A stretch of 64,000 nt of DNA from Diadema setosum (Eukaryota > Echinodermata > Echinoidea > Diadematoida > Diadematidae): contig CM067062.1 in NCBI GenBank assembly GCA_033980235.1, forward strand, positions 6,562,900 through 6,626,899, given 5' to 3'. Position numbers and translations under genes: made by a program. Position 1 is the first letter of the stretch. Each line of letters opens with the position of its first letter. The notes below the pieces were generated by a model that saw nothing but the letters and a program-made list of their open reading frames with translations, was not told the origin of the DNA and did not search any database. Below are positions 37,421 through 49,800 of this stretch, in pieces.

Positions 37421-38259
37421 TGTATAGGTGAATTATAATCGTATAAAAACAAATGGAAAATCATTGATTATTCAATCGAGTTATTACATACATGATGCCT
37501 GAGACCGTCATCTTAAGCTGAAGCTTGATCTGATCGAGTTTAATGGCGGCCTCTGGAAAATCAAATGGCTTATATTTCTTTACAAATCATTAATACATAT
37601 CAAATTGTGTAACCGAAAAGGGTAGCTACAAACATGACAAAATGCATGAGTGCAATGGTGAGTTACGGTGCAAGTGCATGTGTGTAAATTTGTTATTTTA
37701 TCATTGTTAATGCTATTTGAGAGAAAAAAAAATGTGTAGATAAATTTTCATATAATCACCATAGTATAGGCGCCGAGTGACATGTTCCTCTGCTTTTAAA
37801 AACGTGACTTTCTTTTTTGAGGCTATGCCGCTTTACTCGCACCACATACATGTACAAAATACATGTCAGAATACATTACCGCTGTATCTCGCGTACAGAT
37901 ATAATGGAGAGCTTGATGGTAAGCGCCGTTTTTAAACATTCTGATAAAGTAAGTTTATCTATCAGCAGATAGAGCAGAATAAAACCTTTCCACTGATACT
38001 AACCCCTTATACATACTGGGTAAGAAATGTTCATTGGAAGATATGATAGAAAAAAAAAACTCATTTTCTTATTCTTTTCTATGTTTTCCGCATTTAAATT
38101 CATCTATATCTCAAATTGACAAGAATGGAGTTGCCTTGTTCTGCCATCAAACCGTCATGAACTGTGTTTTGCAAACTGATCCAAGATTTCATCATCCAGT
38201 CTTTTTTGTTTTGTTTGTTTGTTTTGTTTACCTGGATTATGAAACTGCAGCACCGCGCA

Positions 38260-38567
38260 CCTAAACTGAGCAGCAGCTAGCTGAGGCAGGTCAACAAGCT
38301 ACCGGTAGTCGCGCTAGCTAGGTACCCAGGTGGATTAGAGTAAATAGACGAGTCCGATCCTACGAGACGTCGACTCGACTGTACCGACCGTAGATCGTAG
38401 ATCGAACATAAACAGTGATACTGATAAGTATACTGCAGTGATACGCGGGACTACTGAGTATGAAAAAGAATCTATCACTTTAGAGACGACGCGCTGAGCT
38501 AAAGGTGCATGGTGAACAAGCAGACCACAGTGGACGATGTACAACATTCATTTTGCCGGGGAGAGAG
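38260..38567 (+). promoter_or_regulatory. Candidate DEPDC5 promoter / noncoding first exon
   Basis: A CpG-containing, non-repetitive stretch ends at a donor-like GAGAG/GTAGCT at 38567, about 1.3 kb upstream of the DEPDC5 start-codon exon, which itself has an acceptor before its ATG (39835). A spliced 5' noncoding exon is therefore required somewhere upstream and this is the best-looking place. No TATA box was identified. This is inference. Confidence 0.3.
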
Positions 38568-38912
38568 GTAGCTCTTATCTCGTATTTACCTGTTTTCCGC
38601 AAAGACGATTAAATGACCTTGATTTAGAAACTGTAGATTCTACTTTGCTTTAGTCCCACCTGCTCTTATCCATGTAGTGTCTGTGGCTCAATGTCATTAC
38701 TACATAAATTTTAGACACGTGTTGTGGATCTTACTGGAGTGTCAAAGAGTCAAGATTTGTAGAAGTTAGTTAATTAAGTTTAGTTCCTTTTTTGTACCTT
38801 TTTGTGATGAGCCCATAGGCCATACACCATAGTATAGACTCGGACTCATTCGGTGAAATGCAATGTCGGATAACAAACTGTGCTGTGCTGCGCAATCTCG
38901 TATCTCCCACTT

Positions 38913-38944
<32 letters not shown>
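38913..38944. repeat. Poly-A tract of about 32
   Basis: A long A homopolymer; it may mark a retroposed sequence, but no SINE head was recognised upstream. Confidence 0.8.
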
Positions 38945-38948
<4 letters not shown>

Positions 38949-39872
38949 AAACCTCGTTGATCATGATTGCCTTCATCATCATCATCATGGTGATAGTTAT
39001 ACCAGGCACTTGTATAAGACCTAAGTTTGCTTGTAATTTTATAAGATGTACTGTATTATATCAGCAAAGGAATGTTTTACATTTAGTAATCAATGACTGA
39101 ACATGATCATTTTACTTTATGTTGATCAACATTCAAACATATTTCATAAATCGAAGCAGTGCCAGTGTTGTCGCTCGGCTACAAAATTTGTCTTGTCTTG
39201 TTTTGTTAATTTGTACTGCACCAACTGCCCCTACTGGGCTATGTAGATGTGCAGTCCCTCATGCATACAGTTGCAGGACTTTAAAATCTCATTTCAGACA
39301 AACAAAGATCCAAGACTAAATTTTTACATTGACTAATAGAGCTGATATTTACAGAAAAAAAGATATGGAGACGGAATATACACCAAAGTGAAATAATGTG
39401 CTGTCAGTATTGCTAGAAATGACCTGGCATCATTCTTGACAAGATTTCGTCCTGTCTGGCAATAAATCCCAATAATCTAATGACTTTCAGAAATATATGC
39501 ATACATGTATTTACTACTGCACTTATCTCGAAGGAGATTCGCCTAAAACAAGACAGCAATTATTTTTGGAAACGTATTGAAATCACTGGCAGCAACTAAT
39601 TCGAGCTTCAGTCAAGATGGTCAATGATAAGTTGTGAACACAAGTTTGGCTACCGAAAGTTTAACAGCACAACAATGGGAAATACTTGCATAAAAAGGAG
39701 GAAATACTGATAGCAGGTTTGAAACAAAAGATGATTGAGAATGAAGAACATAAAATACATTACGATTTAGAGTATCCATATGCTTTGTGATAGCATTTTA
39801 CTTTGCATACATGTATGTGTCATTGATTCATTCAGCAGTATGCAGGTGGGCTGTGAATGATGATTAGTCAGT

Positions 39873-39906
39873 ATGAAGCTGTACATCCATCAAAGAAGTT
39901 TCAGTG
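39873..39906 (+). CDS. DEPDC5 start-codon exon
   Basis: Exon of 11 codons plus one base, preceded by acceptor ATTCATTCAG at 39835 and followed by GTGAGT. An in-frame TGA lies just three codons before the ATG, so this start is well fixed. It encodes [11 protein letters not shown], equivalent to the KLVIHKKGF start of vertebrate DEPDC5, and joins in phase 1 to EELVIINP. Confidence 0.85.
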
Positions 39907-40760
39907 GTGAGTATTCAATCTAAAAATGAGTACAAATAATGATGTATCGTCGGTTGAGAATGATAAGGGCGTTAAGTTGCCTCAAAACCCATGGTGTTTG
40001 GGACAACTTAACGCCCTTCTCATTCTCAACAGACGGTATGATATTAAATATATAAACCATACAATGCAGTTCTCGATTTCATACTCAGTCTGAGTTTAAA
40101 GTGATTGTTAGCCTCTTTCTTTCGTGAATATAAAATACTGATACATGAATACATGGTACATGAAATATTTTGTTTGGAGGGACATAAAAGATAATCTCCT
40201 ACAGAGTTACCATGAATAGAAATTGATACTCCCAAGTCAGCAAGTCTATGAGAGTGTAAGCTGATGCTAAGGACAAGATGCATTAATGTTATTAAGTAGT
40301 TGTGTCGTTAAAGCATTTTGATGTCCTGATTGGGCCTTAGCTTGATTTCCTGGTTGTTCGTATGACCCCTACATTGTATTCACATTTCTTTTGTTTCCAA
40401 ATTACCAAAATATTGTATATATGTATCTAGAAATAGGGTCTGTAGTGACATACCCAGTAATATCTTCCTGTAGCAGTAATATCTTCCTGTAACAACTGAT
40501 TGGCAAATTGTCCTCTGTGTATATTGACATTTATAGATTAACACATTTAATAGTAGCCATGATAAGTAGCCTGCATGTACATTGATGTAGGGTAATTTAT
40601 TAATCATTTGTAGTTTAAAAGCTCGATGCGAGAATCATTAATTTGAATAAATACATAGTACATAGGGGTAAGAATCATCACTGGCTATTTTATGCCTGTC
40701 TAGCAATCAGGAGGAGTGGGTTTGAGTCCAACCTGAGTATGTAAGCTCATTTTAAGAATA

Positions 40761-40814
<54 letters not shown>

Positions 40815-43800
40815 ATATACATACACACATATGAATATAATAAATCCTGGCTTCCACTAAAACACTGAACAATCGTGTGTTTATCCAAACACTTCATTCT
40901 TGAAATTTCTTGCTTCCCACCACATACAGGTGCAATTGTAGGCATAAGTGTGTTTAGCATCAAATGAATAGTGCATGCAGTGTCTGATTTCATTATTAAT
41001 ACATGTTTTTCTGCAAAGATTATTTTGTTTTTTTCTTTTATTTTCTTCTCATTCCATCCCTCCCTTTCTCTCGTTCTCTCATTCCCACTCCACATGTATA
41101 CAGAGGAACTGGTCATTATCAATCCAAATGACTTCCCATCTATCAAGATTGGAGATTTCCTGGAAATATTCCATCCAGATGAAAAACAAAGGTATGTCTT
41201 GAAATGATTTTATAAAATGGGTTCAAGAATGTAGCCAATAGGAAGCTCTGAAATGAGACACACCTCCTTTCTTTACTTCAGTACTATTGCACTGCCTGTA
41301 ATCCTATGGTAGATTGCCGATCGTCTGTGCGCGCGGCGGCTCCTTTGATGAATTGCATGCATACGCGTACGCGCTGTCAATCCTGTAAACAACTTCTAGT
41401 TCGGGCTGCCGGCCGGCCGGCCTGTCTTCCCTTGTGCATAACATATGTGGCGTACGTACGTATACTGTACTATACTATACATATACGTACACTTTGTACA
41501 GTACAGTAGACCAAGCGTTATGGGACCGGACGCGTACATGGAGTCACTTTGAAGAGCAAATCCAACGATTTAGCAGGTTAATTCTCACGCCGTTTTCAGA
41601 GTATGTTGTCTAGTAGGCCTATATGAGGAGTCTATATCAAGTCTTTAAGGTAAAGGGTGCATATTCTATGTAAAATAAGTAAGTTTTCATGCGGGTGTCC
41701 GGAAACCCAACCCCCCATTATACTTATATGTGCGGGACTTCCGCGAGTGCGACGTGCGTAAAAGTTTGGGACGAACATCTTCGGACGTCTTGACCCACAA
41801 AGGTACGTGAAAAACGCTGAAAAATGATGTTAGTTTTCGAATTTTCGACCCATTTTATAAAACAAATGATGCACAGGATTATTTCGTGGCGTTAGTGTAG
41901 GCGTAGCTCACTCTCGGGTATTTACAATGTAGTGCAACATGCACTCGGCTTCGCCTCGTGCATGTTTCACAATTGTAAATACCCTCGAGTGCACTACGCC
42001 TACACTAATGCACTCTATCCTGTGCATCATTTGTATAATAATAAATGACTTCTCACATATTTATAGAATGCTTATAAAAAAAAAAAAAAATCGAGGGCTG
42101 TAGGGGTTTAAATGAATTTTTAAAAAATAGATTATTTAAGTTTGTAGTGCTGAGGTTTTTTTGTTTGTGTTATTTCAGCGCTCCCCTTTTATAACAAAAA
42201 AACAGTTGTAACAAAATTATCGTTACAGCAAAGTGAAAATTAAGGTCCCCAAATGATTATCTATACTTTATTTGTTCTGTTAAAAGAAATAAAAGAAATT
42301 TCATTATTACAAAAGAAAACTGTCAGTCCTGAGGACTTCTTTATAATGGGAGTCACTAATCATTTTATTGTCAGTCTCCAGTAAATCAAAATATAGTTTA
42401 AAAACATGAAAAGGTAGCTGCACCTGAATTTGGAATTGCAATTTTTTTTCAATTTTGAGTGCAGTTCACAAGTGAAGTGGTAAATGGGGATTCACCAAGT
42501 ATCAGGGGGAATCTGAGTTTCTGTACGGTTGCTCGATTATTCAAAAATGAGTAAAGATAGATAAAATTTGCAATAGACATTGTAAAGGTGGAGTTTACAT
42601 TCTTTCTCTTTTTGCTTTCCCATCATTCTGAATCACACACAGCCATCTTCTGGCACAAGTCCAGACTCTGAGTGTGGAGCTTCCACAGAAAGGTGAGTTT
42701 TGATTCCTCTCTTCATATCACAAACAATGGGAGACTTATGAGGCAGTGACTTCACATATGTGATTGTACATTGTATATGTAGTAAAACTTGACCTGTTCC
42801 TTACGGGAACCTGGTGGCCTGTGTATTTTGTCTATGGGGATTTCAGAATTCAGTAGGGAACTGGTTAATAGGAGCGAAAAGAAAAGAACTTGAAAACTTT
42901 TGAATATGCAGTAGCCACAGAAGACAGATCATAATTTGAGTAAGATGCCAAGTAGCCTGAAACTCTTAGATGGTGTCAGTGCTACATTCTGTCTGTCTTC
43001 ATATTTATTCTGTGGTACAAACAAACATGCAAACACATAATGCATCTACATTGTAAATCGTTTGTCTACCCAGAAGGATTGAAAAAATTAAAGTTGGACG
43101 ATCCTAACTCCTAATAGTACGTTATTGTGTAACTCCTCCGAAGAACGAAATTTGTGCATGCAATTGCGCAATGCCAGACTGCAGTGCTATCCATAAACGT
43201 GTGGTACAATGCTGCCACTGAGACACGTGTGTGTGTGTACGCATCATACACAAACATTGTGACGGCGAGCTGCGGTGACTGGAGAAGAGAGGCCAAAAGA
43301 CTTGTGGCTCTTTTGGCCTCTCTTCATGCGCATGTGCACTGAGAGTGTGCATCCATTCGGAAGCTCGCGTGGCTCGGACAGCCATTTTGGGTCAGGTGAT
43401 TTTGAGCCCAGCGTGTGTTCGCTGACCCATTGAGCCAGCGCTATTCTCATTCGGTGTCACTACATTTGGTACAGAATGGGGGAGGCAGCGTGTTGCGTTC
43501 GTCTCCGTGCTGCACAAACCACTCGCCATGATTGTAAGGCTTTAATTTAGATGAATTTACATTTATACTTCCATATGCATTTATTCCCAATAAGGACACA
43601 TTTTGGGATTGGAAACTACATGATGTTCTAATATTCTATCTCTTGGAATTTTCACACCTGGTACATGATAGGAGTGATCAGCGTAGAGCAGGGCGTGGCC
43701 TCTCTCTTCCAGCTGCGGGCCTACCAGACAGTGACGGTCAACAGGGTGCCACCGGACAGCCAGGATGTAGCCCTGGACCTGGTGGAGTTGGTCTTCAAGG

Positions 43801-46800
43801 ACCAGTACATTAGCAGGAGTGACATGTGGAGACTCAAGAACAGCATGGTAAAGAGAAGCGAGTCCTTGAAGCAAGGAATGCTCTTCAAAAAGTTTGATTT
43901 CTGAGGTCGTTTACCGAGAGTTCCTTAATACATTTTTCAATTGAGCCTGTAGTATGTTTGATTTTGATTATTTATTTATTTCTTTTTTATCTGAAAATGA
44001 GAAGCAAAGAGGAACTTTATGTTTGTCAAAGCTTTGAGTATATTTCCTGTTCAAGCTTAAGAAAAAAACAAAAACAAACAAACCTAGCATTGTATGTGGT
44101 AAAGCCATGATTGTTTTAGAAACTCAACAATTATATACTTTGTAATAGAACATAATTTCAGCAGAAGGTGCCTTGATTTTGTTCTTAAGGTCCCCAACAG
44201 GAGTTCAATATCTGTTCCTGTCACTTGTCACTGTTAATTGCTTGGAAAATTATATTTCTTGAAATCTGAACCCCCCAAGTTTCAGCATAAAAGTATGTGT
44301 GTTTGTGCATGTTTGTTTGTGTTTGTGTATGTAATTGTATGTGCGTGTAAGTTTTGTTTTTGTTTTTTGTTTCCCTTTTTTTTCTCCATCTGGTAGATTG
44401 ATACTTGTCTACATATCCAGCAAAAAGTGGAGCAGTGTGGTATCAGGGCCCAGATCCAGGAACTATGGTCCCGTGGTGGGACTGTGTCCTGTGGGGTCAT
44501 AAACGCCGACACCCGGTTTGCCTTCCGCTCCTCCACGGCCATGGTGTACCTCTTCATCCAGATGAGCTCAGAGATGTGGGACTTTGACACCTGTGGTGAG
44601 ACCTGATGACTTTTCAACCTCCTTCTCTCCTAGAAATCTCTCATCATCATAGCCTTGACCTTGTCAGGATAACTGCTCCTAAACACTATTGAAATATCAC
44701 ACAGTTTGGTAGCTAGTAGTAATGATTTAATTAATTTGGAGCTCTTTATTCTTTTCACTATTTAAAAATGTTTAGTTTTTGGTGTGAAAATTATGCAATG
44801 CATTGTGCAAAGAAAAAAAAAAGAGAGGAGAAAATGAATATGGGTTAATCTGCAACCAGTTTTGTACAGATGACCAATTGTAGAAGCTGAAATCTACCTC
44901 TTTTCTTGTAATATGTATTTTTACTATCTTGGTTTCCTCCAGTACTTGTGAGTGTGCTAATGAGAAGCTGCATTTTTTTTGTTATTCATGCACAGTTGTA
45001 TTCATAATTTTGTGCACATGAGTGCATCAGTTTGCTTACAGAAGTGAATTTTCAACCCCTCATTGACGATGCCTAAAGCGTGATCCATCCAGTTGGGCAG
45101 ACCCTTCTGTGCGTCAGTGTTTTGTTTTGTTTTGTTTTTTTACACAAGAACTGAAAACACAATAAGCCTATCATAAGATATGGTATGAGGTGAAAGTAAG
45201 ACACATTTTTGGGAAAATTTAGCCAAGTTCAAAAGTCATAAGGTTATAAGTCATAGGAAAATCCTTACAGTTGACCCTAATCAACAGAGCTCCAAAAATA
45301 TTCTGTATCATTTAGAAAATGATGATATGGCCACTGTATGACCCACCATGATGCTTATGTGATATTTGGCTCTACATGATGAAGGTTAGGATTGAAGGTC
45401 AAGATGTAAGGTGAAAATTTACCCATTGCACAGTGATGTCAAGTGTTGCAAGGTCTTTAATTTCTCCTGCGACAATTTGGAAGGAAGCTTCAGTGCATGT
45501 CAAACCAGGTCTCTAAATACTTCACAGAGGACAGGGGAAGGAATGGAAGCTGAAGTGTGATGGAAGGTACCTGTTCGACATGCACCTGTATTTGTCAATT
45601 TGGTGAATGCATTTTCCTTTGTGTTTAGAAAGATGCTAGGGGATGATATTACTTTACAAAGAGGAGATTCAAACTGGCTGTTGTTTACTTTTCGGTTGCT
45701 TGCCACGTCTGCACATCTAATCATTGCTTTGACAGGTGACTTGTACATGGAGAAGGCAGTGACTGGATTTCTGACGGAGCTCTTCACAAGGTGGAAAGAG
45801 AAGAATTCAAACCATGAGTTCAGCATCATTCTCTTCTCCAGAACCTACTTTGAGGCTGATTCCGTTGGTATGTTTTTTTTTTCTGTTTGTGTGCATGTCT
45901 TTGTATTTACTGATCAATGTCAAATAAAAGTCAGAGTCATGAAGGGAAAAATGCAGCAGACTGCTCATTTATATAAAGCCTGTGCTTGAAATGATAGTAC
46001 TCTTGAGTGGAACTGGATGGTACTCCAGGAATTTACCATGCTTTATTTGTCTTGATGGTAAATGGTGTCATATGCTGATAGAATTGTTCTTGTCTGGAAA
46101 ATCCATATTTGTGCTCTTTCTTATTTGTTTGTTTGTTTGTTTGTTTTTGGCCATTTTTCATTTAGATGACTTTCCTCGAGAGATGCGACCCAGACTCCAT
46201 GTCCATGAAGATGGGAGATATTATGAGGATTACTATAGGCAAGTTTTCCTTTTTTCTCCATTAACATTACCTTTTGCCATGGCACCCGTATCATAAAGTG
46301 ATTTGAAGAGAAATTTTCTAGTCATAAAGAACATGTGGTTTAATTGCAACTTAATGACAAACTGCTCTACATTGAAGTAAAAAACACCAAATATTTAGTG
46401 TTGCAATGTACCATGGGTAGCCCAGCTGGACATTAAACACCGAAAAAACCCCCACTGAATATTCAATGCTTATTTACATTGATGATGCAGGGCAATTTGT
46501 CAATAAGCTATAATAACTCAATTCAAGAATTCATCAATCTAAACGAGCATCACATGTGGTTTTGCTGATGAGAACAACAAACTTGCTCAGGAGATTTCAC
46601 ATGGCGGAATTATTATTTTTTTATCATCTCCATTTAATAGAGTGTTTGCAAGAAATGAGAGAAGAGAAGACTGGATGCAGATCCTTGCTCCCCTCAAAGT
46701 CACCATGCAGAGCTATGCAAAAGACATCAAGGACTGGCAGAGAAGAGGTAATTTCTCACTCTGAATTCAGCAGCCATAGTGTGTGCATATAAAGGCGGTG

Positions 46801-49800
46801 TTTCCAATAGAATGTCACGCACAAATAGTGACTGCTGCATGAGTAGTAGATGCCAGTATTTACAGGAGATACACATTCTACACAGTAGCAGTAAGGAATG
46901 TGGGCTGATCTATCAAGTTGCATGAGATGTGTATATTATGAATGCCTTTTATTTGGATATGTCTGAAATTGATGTGTGTTGTTAAATTACATTGTTTAAT
47001 GCACATGTGAGTCTTTCAAAACTAGATTTGAAATGCATCAGAATGGTTCATTAGATTATCAGAACTAATGCTACACACATGTGAAATCAAAGTAATTTGT
47101 ATTACAAAATTCAGGATAGTGTAATGACTTTGTTTCATCTTTTAATTAGACATTCTTTCATTATACTTAATTTTTTTCTGTGTGATTATTAGTAAATGCT
47201 TGTTTTATAAAGATGTGAGCAATTATTGTATGTGTCATCAAACTCAGTTGTTATGGCAACAGCCAGACACAACAGATCCACTGTAAACATTAAAGGCCCT
47301 GTATACCTTTGGGAGCAGTGATTTCAAAAATGTTCAAGATATCACATTTGATTAATACATGTATGTGTAGGTCAGTTGTATCACTAAACACCCTACCATA
47401 TAAATTTTGTGCAATTAAGTCTAAAATATGAGGAGATATCACCATTTTTTCTCATAAAATCATAACTGTGCACAGTTTAGTCTGGATACATTTTTATTAT
47501 AACTATTGTTCACATTTTGTATATTTGATAATACTTAACTTTGATTATGCGGATTCAGATTTTTACAGTGGTTGTTTCTATCCCTAACTCACATTTTAGA
47601 ACTATTTTAAAGCTCTAATGCTGGGTTTTTGTTTCATCTGCAAATGGTAAATTATGCGTTTAACTCCTTGCTGCTGTAACTGTATGTATTGCAACTTACG
47701 ATGATTACATACATCTTTGTGATCAAACAGGCCCCAGGCTCAGAGTGGCCTTGACCCCCAGGGGGCGTTAAGAACTGCAGACATGCTTGTCATATCGTTC
47801 CATTGCTTATGTGCCGTGAGGGTCATCATTACCCCATTGTACTACTCTCCCCTTATACAGCGGGCTGTCTCTTGAAAGGTCAGAACTCAAACTCCTGTCA
47901 GGGGAACGTGCTGGAAGCCATCAATCTCAGCCTGAATGGTAAGAAGGGGGCAGGCTGCCAGCCGACACCTTCCCAGCTCACTTTGCAATGATCTCATGTG
48001 TGCCTCACATGTCGAATGCTGCACCTGTAGGCAGTTATAGAGTAATAAACCATATTTGGCTTCAGTTAAAATGTGATTCCCTTGGGGCTACTGCATTGCA
48101 GACATGCTTCCATGAAGAATATGTTTATAATGGGGTGCTTTCCGATGAGCCAGTTTGGGGTTCCACTTAAAGCATGAGCAGAAAAAAGTCATTTGTACCA
48201 ACAAAACATGTTGGTTTTTAAATTCACTGAGGTGAACATCTGTGATGTAATGATTTTTCAAGTAATCCTTATTAGTGTTGCTCACCAGCACATCCACATG
48301 ACAGCAAAAGCAGTGTTTGACAATATCAAAAGGAAAAGATTGTTAATTAATACATTCAATGCAAACTAATGAAATGGATGCTTTTCCAGGTGTTAATTGA
48401 TTGATCATTCTCATCACCTGGTCTACGCAAGTTCATCCTTTCTTTGAACATAACTTATACATTCTGTTGCCTTGAAAATTAATGGAGTGCCTAATCAACT
48501 GAGAAAGAAGAAGGATCATTGGTACCCATGTGCACGTGAGCTAACCCTGAACGGGCTTATTACATGTTGTGCACTTTGGGAGTCAGTTTTGCTTTCATTA
48601 TTTTCTATCTAAAAGAGCACAAAAAGAGTATGAGCAACATGAACAGTGGGCACCTCTGGATTGTCCTTGGTAAGATAATGTATACTCCATTTATTTTGTG
48701 ATTTTTTATTTTATTTGTCTGAATGTTGCGAGTTCTGATCTATTCACAAGTTTAACAACACACAAAAATGATTTCTGTGATACTAGTATGAAAGCAATAC
48801 GTATCCATACAATTCTCTTTTCACTACTGTACTCCCCAATTTCTAATTTAACCACTGTCGAAGTTGTTGAGAAGTCCTGATTCACACACAAAAAATTAGA
48901 CTCGCGAAATGTATGGTGTATACAGATGCGGTATACATGTACATTGAGGATGTACATGGAGTATTCTTTAAGTATGAAACAAAGAAGAAAGAAGAAATGC
49001 CCCATTTGAATGAAATGTGTCTAATGTTCTCTGTATGTCTGAACAGGTTGGAAATTATTGTCAGGTACAACAGTATTTGGACACTTTTGGTATTTGGTAG
49101 TTGATTGGTTGTTATATCTGTTGCATGGCTACTATTATGAAGCCGCAGGGGTTGGACGACAGTATCCGAGAGCTGTTTTATTTTTTATAATGGGATAGAG
49201 GTGCCCATTACATAATGAGATGTGTGCAGATAATGTGAGTTAGAATGATCACACTAACCATGGCAACAACATAAACATTTCATGTCTGAGTAGTCATTGC
49301 CATTGCTGTCTTCATTGTAACTTTAGTCATGGCATGTCGCAAACATGATGAAGTGCTTTGTGAAGTGGGGCCTAGAGAGTAATTGTGAAACCCCATGGAC
49401 TTTGCTCACACTCACTGAATGTAAACTGCAAAAGTGTCTGATGTTTACTTGGCATTCAGCATTGATATGCCTATGCAGTAATGACATCCACTTACAGAAC
49501 GGGGGGAGGGGGGGGGGGGGGGGTGTTCACAAAGAATTTAAGTCAGTCTTAGAAATTATGGTATGCTGTGTGTGAATGGTATTCTAATTTCCTGATGTGT
49601 GCTGTACATGGCAAATTTTGGAGACTTTTTCATGCTGCCATTGATATTCAAAATGAAATTAATGACGAAGGAATTTGTCTCAATTTTGATAACAATTTGA
49701 AGTGCATTCTGAAAGCATTAGATAAAAGTGAACAGGGAAACCAATGGCATACCATACATTTTACTTAACATCAACACTAATTTCCCATGGACACTTGCCC

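Noticed and set aside
40700..40745. tRNA/SINE B box (GGTTTGAGTCC)
   Set aside because: No A box at the right distance and no tail; too degenerate to call.
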